Made by a program: the position numbers and the translations under genes
Notes under the pieces: generated by a model
Database searches by the model: none
Seen by the model: only the letters and a program-made list of their open reading frames with translations
Told to the model about the DNA's origin: nothing
Part shown: positions 1-5,262 of the stretch, in pieces
Layout: each line of letters starts with the position of its first letter
Position numbering within the stretch: the stretch's first letter is position 1
Source: Candidatus Anderseniibacteriota bacterium
GTDB taxonomy: Bacteria; Patescibacteriota; Andersenbacteria; UBA10190
NCBI GenBank assembly: GCA_003229735.1
Contig: QIFI01000043.1
Location: 1 to 10,641, forward strand
Direction of reading: 5' to 3'
DNA length: 10,641 nt

Positions 1-12
1 AGTAAAAATTCA

Positions 13-35
13 AAAACGGGCCCCCGGCCCGTTTT
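13..35 (-). terminator. Intrinsic terminator after the 16S gene
   Basis: Read on the minus strand, this is a 10-bp stem (AAAACGGGCC paired with GGCCCGTTTT) with a 3-nt loop. The final T-run extends to five, and more T-rich sequence follows to the window edge. It lies just beyond the trailer arm of the 16S processing stem. It would therefore end the rRNA transcript before any 23S gene. The hairpin is symmetric and could also act on plus-strand transcripts. Confidence 0.75.
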
Positions 36-40
36 ATGTA

Positions 41-67
41 ACTACAATTCTCTATGCGATTGCAAAG
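41..67 (-). other. Trailer arm of the 16S rRNA processing stem
   Basis: This stretch is complementary to 2849-2875 in the 16S leader. The core of 13 nt (TGCGATTGCAAAG on the plus strand) is perfectly paired, and the pairing extends outward through ACTACAA/TTCT with small bulges. Long leader-trailer stems that enclose 16S rRNA are the known RNase III substrate in bacteria. The pairing is seen in the sequence; the processing role is inferred. Confidence 0.8.
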
Positions 68-215
68 ATGCACTATACATCTTTTTTGCGTCTTGCATGT
101 TTCAATTGGAAAAGACGCTTTCCAATACTCTGTAACGAGTAAAGTACTACTGATGCCAAAAGCATGCAGTAATACTCGACCTACCAGTGAATAACACCGG
201 TAATTTATCTCCCTA
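68..215 (-). other. 16S 3' trailer, no tRNA seen
   Basis: This is the roughly 150-nt spacer between the mature 16S 3' end and the processing stem. I see no tRNA gene in it: there is no T-loop-like GGTTCGA and no cloverleaf. It holds small hairpins, for example a 7-bp stem at about 184-202 and an 8-bp stem with TTGGAAA/TTTCCAA arms at about 105-127. Nothing suggests a protein gene. Confidence 0.5.
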
Positions 216-260
216 GAAAGGAGGTGATCCATCACCAGGTTCCCCTAGCGATGCCTTGTT

Positions 261-651
261 CACATTGTTACTCCGTTGTTAACTAAACTTTAGAAGTTCA
301 ACTTCCAAAGTTTCAGTCGTAACGTGGTGTGGTCATTTCTGCTACGCCCTGCACCCAACGTGGTGCGGGGCCACACTCCCTATGTCGCCACAGGGGTCGG
401 ACTATATCTTCACCCTGAACCCAACGTGGTTCAGGGGCCTGGCGTATAGTCTCTGAGGATTCCCGGCATAAAGCGCCGGGCCTTTCCTGCTGATTGTCTG
501 CACCTGAAACATTATCACGCATATAACATCAGAACATAAGTTATCTTATTGTTCTATTTTATCACGAATGCGTAGTTCAGGATACACAGGGTTTCCAGCA
601 TATAGCCAAATTTATTCCCAGCCGTTACCGGCTAAGAGTCGCAAAAGGTTT
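261..651 (-). ncRNA. Group I self-splicing intron in 16S, after U1498
   Basis: This 391-nt insert interrupts GTCGT/AACAAGG of the 16S 3' region. The 5' exon ends in U (652) and the intron ends in G (261), as group I chemistry requires. P1 is clear: exon AGTCGU (657-652) pairs with the guide GCGACU (642-637), with the U·G wobble at the cleavage site. Core elements are legible: a Q-like segment (498-481), R with CAGAGACTATA (455-445) and S with AAGATATAGTCC (410-399). P7 forms from GACTATA and TATAGTC (451-445 and 406-400). A 6-bp P6-like hairpin lies at 462-480. Stem-loops at 413-436 (P8 position) and 346-371 (P9 region) share the same CC-ACGTTG-GG apex. No homing-endonuclease ORF is present; the only ORF is a short shadow of 69 codons. 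The precise splice sites are inferred from P1 and the exon consensus. Confidence 0.93.
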
Positions 652-739
652 ACGACTTATTCCTAATCACTGACCTTACCGTGGCTCCCCATAAAGGGGA
701 TCTTCGGGTACTGTCAGCTCTTCTGAATTGACGGGCGGT

Positions 740-1225
740 ATTATGGGTTAATAAAGTCGTTTATTACCCAACACCACCGGACGAACGGTTTTCCCGTATC
801 CTGGCGGTTCCCACTTCTCAATGGGTTCGCTCCTTCCCTAAAACATAATTTAGGTACTATGAACTCTGCTGACTTCTTGCATACCATCTATGAATAATTA
901 CTTATCCCTATAGTTCGTTCGTATTCAGTATATCATACTTCCTACGAACAAACAGCATACAAGATCTCCCTCGATCACTGTATTCACCATTTCACACCAT
1001 CTTCGATATCCCTGCGCCAATATCTATATTATTTTACAGATAGCTTCCCCATGTACTCGATGGGTCGCTGATAGATATGGCCTATGACGGATATTCAAGC
1101 TGGTGCGTGCTACTTTCGCCCTTCACCCGAAGAGTCACCTCTTTTGGGCTGCGATTTCGCTTCACGAATTCTGTTTATTCATGGTCGGATTTTCACCGAC
1201 TGGCGGATGCAGCTGCAAGGCATCC
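740..1225 (-). ncRNA. Group II-like intron in 16S, near position 1397
   Basis: About 486 nt interrupt the universal GTACACACCGCCCGTC block of 16S. Evidence for group II: a 5-bp hairpin exposes the loop CGAGTAC, and GAGTACA (1058-1052) is complementary over 7 nt to the 5' exon end TGTACTC (1232-1226), as expected for EBS1-IBS1. That hairpin sits inside a long stem (1081-1071 with 1027-1016), like domain Id. The last hairpin (769-745) has a 10-bp stem with one unpaired A about 8 nt before the 3' junction, like domain VI with its branch point, and the intron would end in AT. A GTCGG...CCGAC hairpin near the 5' end resembles the epsilon stem. Against: the 5' end is GGAUG rather than GUGYG, and I cannot find a canonical domain V with its AGC triad. 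No reverse transcriptase is encoded. The junctions are uncertain by 2-3 nt. Confidence 0.68.
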
Positions 1226-1288
1226 GAGTACAAAGCCCGAGAACGTATTCACCGCAGCGTGGCTGATCTGCGGTTACTAGCGATTCCA

Positions 1289-1326
<38 letters not shown>

Positions 1327-2311
1327 AGATTGGGTTTAAAGATTAGCTCCCCCTCGCGGGTTCGCGTAAGACTCATTGTCCCAACCATTGTAGCGCGTGT
1401 GTCGCCCAGGGCGTCAGAGGATCATGCTGATTTGACGTCATCCTCACCTTCCTCCGCGTTAGCCGCGGCAGTCTCATATGAAAAGCAACATATGACGAGG
1501 GTTGCGCTCGTTACCTCACTAAAGAGAACATCTCACGACACGAGCTGACGGCAACCATGCAACACCTGCCTAACGATCTCGAAGACATTTCCCGTTTCTG
1601 GGAAATCACAGTTAGGTTTCAAGCCCTGGTAAGGTTCCTCGCTTATCATCGAATTAAACCACACGCTCCACCGCTTGTGCGGGCTCCCGTCTATTCCTTT
1701 GAGTTTTAAGCTTGCGCTCGTACTACCCAGGCGGCCAACTTAACGCGTTAGCTTCGACACTGAGAGGGTCGATACTCCCAATGCCTAGTTGGCATCGTTT
1801 ACGGCGTGGATTACTGGGGTATCTAATCCCATTCACTTCCCACGCTGTCGTCCCTGAGCGTCAGGACAGGACCAGTAAGCTGCCTTCGCAATTGGTGTTC
1901 CCTCTGATATCAACGCATTTCACCGCTCCACCAGAAGTTCCGCTTACCTCTCCCTGCCTCAAGAATGGCCGTATCCACTGCAGATTCAAGGTTGAGCCTT
2001 GAGATTTAACAGTCGACGCACCATCCCGCCTGCGGACGCTTTACGCCCAATAAATCCGGGTAACGCTTGGGGCTCATGTATTACCGCACCTGCTGGCACA
2101 TGATTAGGTGCCCCTTTCTGCTTAGGTACCGTCAAAAATTCTTCCCTAAGAACAGCAGTTTACAACCCGAAGGCCTTCTTCCTGCACGCAGCGTCGCTCG
2201 GTCACACTTTCGTGCATTGCCGAAGATTCGACTGCAGCCACCCGTAGGTGTTTGGACTGTGTCGCAGTTCCAATGTTGGGGATCATGCTCTCACACCCCC
2301 TACCCGTCGTA

Positions 2312-2346
<35 letters not shown>

Positions 2347-2509
2347 AGGACGCAGGACCATCCGGACGCGATAAATCTTTACTGATCCGCCATAATAGCG
2401 GACCAGGCTATGGGGTATTATCTCACCTTTCGATGAGTTATTCCCCACATCCGGGTCGGTTCCCTACGCGTTACTAACCAATTTGCCACTCCCTCGCGCT
2501 TCACGCGAG

Positions 2510-2598
2510 GCGCAGATACTCGCGGATAACACGCAAATACTCGCAGATGACGTCGTCGTATCTGCGTAAATCCGCGTTTTATCAGCGTTAATCCGCGC
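2510..2598. repeat. Palindromic repeat embedded in 16S variable region V1
   Basis: Helix 6 of 16S is extended by about 90 nt between two ordinary small hairpins (2493-2509 and 2600-2611). The insert is a long imperfect palindrome centred near 2552. Each arm is built of 10-11-nt units such as CGCAGATACT, CGCGGATAAC and CGCAGATGAC. It lacks intron core motifs and splice-site features, and its arms pair with each other, so it is probably kept in the mature rRNA as a longer V1 stem. Confidence 0.7.
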
Positions 2599-2645
2599 CT
2601 GGTGCGAAGCACAAGGGCGTTCGACTTGCATGCCTTATCCACGCT

Positions 2646-2678
<33 letters not shown>

Positions 2679-2687
2679 TAGTTAAGA

Positions 2688-2709
2688 CCACAAACTCGAA
2701 AGTTCGTGG
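2688..2709 (-). other. UUCG-loop hairpin at the 16S 5' boundary
   Basis: On the minus strand CCACGAACT and AGTTTGTGG form a 9-bp stem closed by a TTCG tetraloop. It ends a few bases before the expected 16S 5' end (about 2685), so it may guide 5'-end maturation. That role is inferred. Confidence 0.55.
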
Positions 2710-2803
2710 TAGACGTAGTTACTCGAATTTTGAATCTGGACTAGCCAGATTCTAATTTTAGAATAGATGTTCTTTAGCCAATAAACGTTAAAAAACATTC
2801 AAG

Positions 2804-2817
2804 TTGACTAAAGAACT
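2804..2817 (-). promoter_or_regulatory. Candidate boxA antitermination site in the rRNA leader
   Basis: The minus strand reads AGTTCTTTAGTCAA, close to the boxA pattern (G-Y-TCTTT-A...) that recruits NusB-NusE in rRNA leaders. It can also pair over 13 positions, including one G·U, with 2781-2769 downstream, forming a stem with a 22-nt loop. Position in the leader fits an antitermination site. The match is short, so confidence is moderate. Confidence 0.45.
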
Positions 2818-2848
2818 CTGTGCATCTGGCAGGAATAAATCCAACCAG

Positions 2849-2875
2849 CTTTGCAATCGCACAGAATTTTGTAGT
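2849..2875 (-). other. Leader arm of the 16S rRNA processing stem
   Basis: This stretch is complementary to the trailer arm at 41-67, with a perfect 13-nt core (CTTTGCAATCGCA on the plus strand) and extended flanks. Pairing would loop out the whole 16S precursor, including both introns. It supports assigning the leader of this gene to the minus strand from at least 2875. Confidence 0.8.
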
Positions 2876-2908
2876 TTCTTAATCGTGACTCACTATCACT
2901 CGTCACGA

Positions 2909-2950
2909 GTAATCAGTAACTCGTAATCAGTAACTCGTAATCAGTAATTA
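2909..2950. repeat. Three tandem 14-nt repeats
   Basis: The unit GTAATCAGTAACTC occurs twice exactly (2909-2922, 2923-2936) and once with changed ends (2937-2950). It lies in the noncoding leader upstream of 16S. A similar GTAATCAGTAA word recurs upstream of trmD (about 4641-4651). Confidence 0.85.
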
Positions 2951-2969
2951 CGGACGCGCCGCTATTACT

Positions 2970-2997
2970 AGTTACCAGTTACCAGTTACCAGTTACT
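2970..2997. repeat. Four tandem 7-nt AGTTACC repeats
   Basis: AGTTACC is repeated three times exactly from 2970, followed by AGTTACT. Related TAACTAGTAAC runs lie upstream of trmD (4656-4672). These look like slippage-prone simple repeats in noncoding DNA. Confidence 0.85.
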
Positions 2998-3084
2998 AAG
3001 TTACCCGTGGCGAACAAAAGTGAGCCACGATCTATTTTATTGTCGAAGTTCAATCAATCTCTAGCAGTTAAACAATTCGCAACC

Positions 3085-3115
3085 AAAAAAGAGGACTCTC
3101 GCATCTCCCTCTTTT
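3085..3115 (-). terminator. Intrinsic terminator between the PAP2-like gene and 16S
   Basis: On the minus strand AAAAGAGG (3115-3108) pairs with CCTCTTTT (3094-3087) across a 13-nt loop, and the T-run reaches six bases (3090-3085). It may end the upstream PAP2-like mRNA, a small RNA started at about 3172, or act as an attenuator of the rRNA leader. Confidence 0.6.
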
Positions 3116-3172
3116 CTGAACACGACGAGAAAAATTAACTTATTATCATTTAACAGCCACGTTAATAATGAT
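3085..3172 (-). ncRNA. Candidate 88-nt small RNA or attenuated rRNA leader
   Basis: A predicted start near 3172 and an intrinsic terminator ending at 3085 delimit about 88 nt. The 5' part folds into a hairpin (ATCAT plus TTAAC paired with GTTAA plus ATGAT, with a 2-nt bulge and 6-nt loop). An unpaired U-rich stretch follows, then the terminator hairpin. There is no ORF. This architecture is that of a small regulatory RNA. The same DNA could instead be the first part of a 16S leader whose terminator is overridden, or the 3' end of the upstream PAP2-like mRNA. No homologue is recognised. Confidence 0.4.
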
Positions 3173-3182
3173 AATCATTATC
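3164..3182. promoter_or_regulatory. Fur-box-like operator over the promoter start
   Basis: The plus strand reads AATAATGATAATCATTATC, matching 18 of 19 positions of the classical Fur consensus GATAATGATAATCATTATC. It is an 8-1-8 inverted repeat with 8-bp arms. It covers the last bases of the -10 element and the predicted start, the usual place for repression. Whether this organism has a Fur protein cannot be seen here; the palindrome could serve another dimeric regulator. Confidence 0.55.
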
Positions 3183-3207
3183 ATACTTGTCTCCCATATC
3201 CTGTCAA
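3180..3207 (-). promoter_or_regulatory. Strong sigma70-type promoter upstream of 16S
   Basis: TTGACA (3207-3202), a 16-nt spacer and TATGAT (3185-3180) on the minus strand are close to the sigma70 consensus. The -35 overlaps the TGA stop of the PAP2-like gene (3206-3204). It is the best promoter in the intergenic region and drives towards the candidate small RNA and the rRNA gene. Confidence 0.7.
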
Positions 3208-3644
3208 GCAATAATCAGCATCAATATTATTGTCACCACTATTCCCAGGCCCGCTCCGGCCAGCACTTCCGATCCTTTATGCCCCAACCGCGACTCCAGG
3301 TGGGGAAACTTCTCCCGCTCCTCCGGCGTCAATTTAGCAATTAATCCCCTAAGCGCCCGTCCGTGCCTCCCTAAAAATATTCTCATCCTCAAGGCATCAT
3401 CCAGAATAAAAATTACTACCGCCACCGCCATCGCGAATGCCGAGTTCATCACTCCCTCCGCCATCGCCACTACCGTAACCAGTGAAAAGGCAAATGCCGT
3501 ATGAGCGCTGGGCATGCCCCCATATCTAGGCATGCTGTGGCCCTCCTCGTCTAAATGCTTCCGGTAACTTCGATCAAAAGCCAACTTGGAAATTTGCGCG
3601 ATAAGCCCCACCAGAATAGGAATTAAAAACAACGGCATAATCAT
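3204..3644 (-). CDS. Divergent PAP2 family membrane protein (YuiD/DUF212 type)
   Basis: This 146-residue integral membrane protein belongs to the divergent PAP2 family, phosphatidic-acid-phosphatase-like proteins whose substrate is not well established. The family's conserved pieces are visible: GGMPSAHTA (about 42-50), a mid-protein block with DDALRMR (about 81-87) in place of the commoner DA-G-RR, and LGHKGSEVLAG (about 119-129). Hydrophobic segments lie at the N-terminus, around 50-80 and at the extreme C-terminus. Length is normal. The start ATG has no Shine-Dalgarno sequence. A TAGTAT -10-like hexamer ends 6 nt before it, so the mRNA may be leaderless. Its TGA overlaps the -35 of the promoter upstream of 16S. 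The trmD terminator (3670-3694) separates it from trmD. Confidence 0.9.
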   Translation of the reverse strand: MIMPLFLIPILVGLIAQISKLAFDRSYRKHLDEEGHSMPRYGGMPSAHTAFAFSLVTVVAMAEGVMNSAFAMAVAVVIFILDDALRMRIFLGRHGRALRGLIAKLTPEEREKFPHLESRLGHKGSEVLAGAGLGIVVTIILMLIIA

Positions 3645-3669
3645 AATTTAATACTACCAGTCCGACCCC

Positions 3670-3694
3670 AAAAACCCCCAATTTTTTCTGGGGG
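3670..3694 (-). terminator. Intrinsic terminator downstream of trmD
   Basis: On the minus strand CCCCCA (3694-3689) pairs with TGGGGG (3680-3675) over an A-rich 8-nt loop, followed by five T (3674-3670). It lies between trmD and the PAP2-like gene and suggests separate transcripts. Confidence 0.6.
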
Positions 3695-3734
3695 TGGGAA
3701 GGTTCTCCCTCTCTCCGGGGAGAGCAGATCCGTT

Positions 3735-3842
3735 CCCCTCTCCCCGTTGGGGAGAGGGCGGGGGTGAGGGGCGTCGTCGTGTTTGAAAATTAGTACTTGT
3801 AATTTATTTGAGGTTTGATGCTTGAGATTTGAAAATTAATAG
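3735..3842. repeat. Composite hairpin plus TTTGA repeat, copy A
   Basis: The GC-rich hairpin CCCCTCTCCCC-GTT-GGGGAGAGG is followed by GGGGGTGAGGGG (3735-3771). A 60-bp AT-rich part with repeated TTTGA words (3781-3842) ends exactly at the trmD stop codon. The same two-module order occurs at 4317-4417 and 9653-9764. A smaller CTCTC...GAGAG hairpin at 3709-3724 may be a decayed further copy. Confidence 0.75.
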
Positions 3843-4631
3843 TCAGTGTTCTTCCCGCCACTTCTTAATCTCCTCATGGTTTCCGCTAAGCAATGCCTCC
3901 GGCACTTTCCAGCCCTTAAATTCCTCCGGCTTCGTATACTGCGGATATTCGATCCGTTTCCCCTCTCCTAAGTTAGGAGAGGGGTTAGGGGTGAGGTCTG
4001 ATTTTCTACCCTCGCCCTCTCCCTTATCAGGGGAGGAAACACTATAAGATTCTTCCTTCAGCGATTCCGCGTTGCCTAAAACTCCCGGCACCAGCCGCGC
4101 CACAGCTTCCACCACCACCATCGCCGCCGCTTCCCCGCCATTAAGCACATACGGCCCAATTGATATTTCTTCATCCGCTAAATGATCCGCTACTCGTTGA
4201 TCAATCCCCTCATATCGTCCGCAAATCAATACCAGCTGATCCAGCTTCGCGTACTCCTCCGCCTTAACTTGCGTAAACTGCTCCCCCCTCGCCGACAAAA
4301 CCACAATCCGAGTTTTCTCCCCCTCTTTTGAGGGGGAGCGAGAGGGGGTGTTTCTGGTCATTTGAACATTGGGATTTGATTGGTCATTGGTCATTGGGAA
4401 TTGGTCATTGATTGAATCGATTGCCTTGGCAATTGGTTCGATTTTAAGCACCATCCCCGCCCCGCCCCCATAAGGCGTATCATCCACCGTCCGATGTTTA
4501 TCCGTAGTAAAATCCCGAATATTAATCGCTCCCACCTCAATCAATCCCGCCTCCTGCCCCCGCCCAATAATACCCGTCTCTCCAAACGGCTTAAACAATT
4601 CCGGAAAAATTGTCAGTATATCAAAACGCAT
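3843..4631 (-). CDS. trmD: tRNA (guanine-N1)-methyltransferase TrmD with two repeat-derived insertions
   Basis: TrmD uses S-adenosylmethionine to make m1G37 next to the anticodon, which prevents frameshifting. The SPOUT knot motifs are present: HRTVDDTPYGGGAGM (about 46-60), LICGRYEGIDQRVADH, SIGPYVLNGGEAAAM and RLVPGVLGN. Then come IEYPQYTKPEE and LLSGNHEEIKKWR. Two in-frame inserts stand out against the family. About 30 residues with NDQFPMTNDQ and TPSRSPSKEGE lie before TRIVVLSARG. About 28 residues with SSPDKGEGEG and LTPNPSPNLGEGK lie in the interdomain linker. Both are encoded by the hairpin repeats seen between genes here. The protein stops soon after KKWR, so the last roughly 40 residues of E. 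coli TrmD are missing; repeat copy A begins right at the stop. There is no Shine-Dalgarno; TACTAT ends 6 nt before ATG. A terminator precedes the gene and another follows, so it is probably transcribed alone. Confidence 0.95.
   Translation of the reverse strand: MRFDILTIFPELFKPFGETGIIGRGQEAGLIEVGAINIRDFTTDKHRTVDDTPYGGGAGMVLKIEPIAKAIDSINDQFPMTNDQSNPNVQMTRNTPSRSPSKEGEKTRIVVLSARGEQFTQVKAEEYAKLDQLVLICGRYEGIDQRVADHLADEEISIGPYVLNGGEAAAMVVVEAVARLVPGVLGNAESLKEESYSVSSPDKGEGEGRKSDLTPNPSPNLGEGKRIEYPQYTKPEEFKGWKVPEALLSGNHEEIKKWREEH
3960..4036. repeat. Inverted pair of hairpin repeats inside trmD, copy B
   Basis: CCCCTCTCCTAA-G-TTAGGAGAGGGG followed by TTAGGGGTGAGG (3960-3996) has the same form and orientation as copies A, C and D. 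A second hairpin (4009-4036), read on the minus strand, gives CCCCTGATAAGGG-AGAGGGCGAGGG, the same design in opposite orientation. The pair lies in frame in trmD and is translated as a Pro/Ser/Gly/Glu-rich linker. It lacks the AT-rich module. Confidence 0.75.
4317..4417. repeat. Composite hairpin plus TTTGA/TTGGTCA repeat inside trmD, copy C
   Basis: A perfect 9-bp hairpin (CTCCCCCTC-TTTT-GAGGGGGAG) followed by CGAGAGGGGGTG (to 4350) is joined to an AT-rich part with repeated TTGGTCATTGG and TTTGA words (4357-4417). Order and orientation match copies A and D, but here the element is in frame within the N-terminal domain of trmD. Confidence 0.75.
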
Positions 4632-4636
4632 ATCTA

Positions 4637-4648
4637 TATAGTAATCAG
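4637..4648 (-). promoter_or_regulatory. -10-like element placed for a leaderless trmD mRNA
   Basis: TACTAT on the minus strand is followed by 6 nt and then the trmD ATG, so initiation would fall at or next to the start codon. No convincing -35 is visible in the simple TAACTAGTAAC repeats upstream. The spacing equals that in front of the 8966 and 3644 genes. Confidence 0.4.
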
Positions 4649-4678
4649 TAATTGGTAACTAGTAACTAGTAAATTGAC

Positions 4679-4710
4679 AAACAAACTCGCCAGATAAGGC
4701 GAGTTTGTTT
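4679..4710 (-). terminator. Terminator hairpin after the KH-domain gene
   Basis: A perfect 13-bp stem (AAACAAACTCGCC paired with GGCGAGTTTGTTT) has a 6-nt loop, 19 nt after the khpA stop. The 3' side is T-rich (GTTTGTTTGTC) but lacks a pure T-run, so termination is likely rather than certain. Confidence 0.6.
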
Positions 4711-4728
4711 CGATTTCTATCTCTGAAT

Positions 4729-5103
4729 TTATATGTTCAGGTCGTCGATAGCATCTTCCACAGATTGTGCTTTCTCCTCGGTAACTTCCTTTGGAGCTTC
4801 ACTTTCTGCTGGTGCCTCCGCGGCCGCCGGTGGACCCTCTGAACCTTCCGGTTCATTGATTTTCAGGTTCACCCGGGCATTGTTCTTAGCCCCAATCACT
4901 CTAAGCAGAGTGCGGACTGATTTTGCTGTTGCTCCCTGTCGGCCAATTACCTGGCCCATATCCTCGGGGCTAACAGTCAAAGTTAAGAGCACGCCCATCT
5001 CGTCAACTGTGCGATCCACCGCTACATCGTCCGGATGATCCACAATTGACTTGACCACGTATTCGACGAACTCCTGATCATGACTTGGTCGCTGTTCAGC
5101 CAT
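4729..5103 (-). CDS. khpA: KH-domain RNA-binding protein, KhpA (YlqC) family
   Basis: KhpA is a small cytoplasmic RNA-binding protein, commonly encoded between rpsP and rimM-trmD, and in Gram-positives a partner of KhpB. Residues about 8-85 form the KH domain: EFVEYVVKSIVDHPDDV is the family's typical opening, and VIGRQGATAKSVRTLL carries the GxxG loop (GRQG, about 54-57). The domain has normal length. A tail of about 40 residues, rich in Ala, Glu and Pro (from about residue 83), is an unusual, probably disordered acidic extension. Its place directly before trmD fits the conserved cluster. The ATG lacks a Shine-Dalgarno. A 13-bp terminator hairpin follows the stop, so it is not co-transcribed efficiently with trmD. 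About 159 nt separate it from the glycosyltransferase gene, with no promoter I would defend. Confidence 0.92.
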   Translation of the reverse strand: MAEQRPSHDQEFVEYVVKSIVDHPDDVAVDRTVDEMGVLLTLTVSPEDMGQVIGRQGATAKSVRTLLRVIGAKNNARVNLKINEPEGSEGPPAAAEAPAESEAPKEVTEEKAQSVEDAIDDLNI

Positions 5104-5262
5104 AATTAAGTTCGTGAATTACTGTTTAACTGATTAATGAATGTACTTCCGATGCTGGTGTTTTGACACGTCGACCACGCACCTAACCAAGCTCGGGTAC
5201 CCACCAAGTTATCACAAACCTCCGGCAAATTCAAGCCTTCAACAAAAACTGCCCATCCAGCT

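Noticed and set aside
68..215. tRNA gene in the 16S trailer
   Set aside because: No cloverleaf or T-loop consensus on either strand.
261..1225. Homing endonuclease or reverse transcriptase genes inside the 16S introns
   Set aside because: No ORF of adequate length or with LAGLIDADG, HNH or RT motifs is present in either insert.
2909..2997. Tandem repeats upstream of 16S as a CRISPR array
   Set aside because: The units are 14 and 7 nt without spacers, so they are simple tandem repeats.
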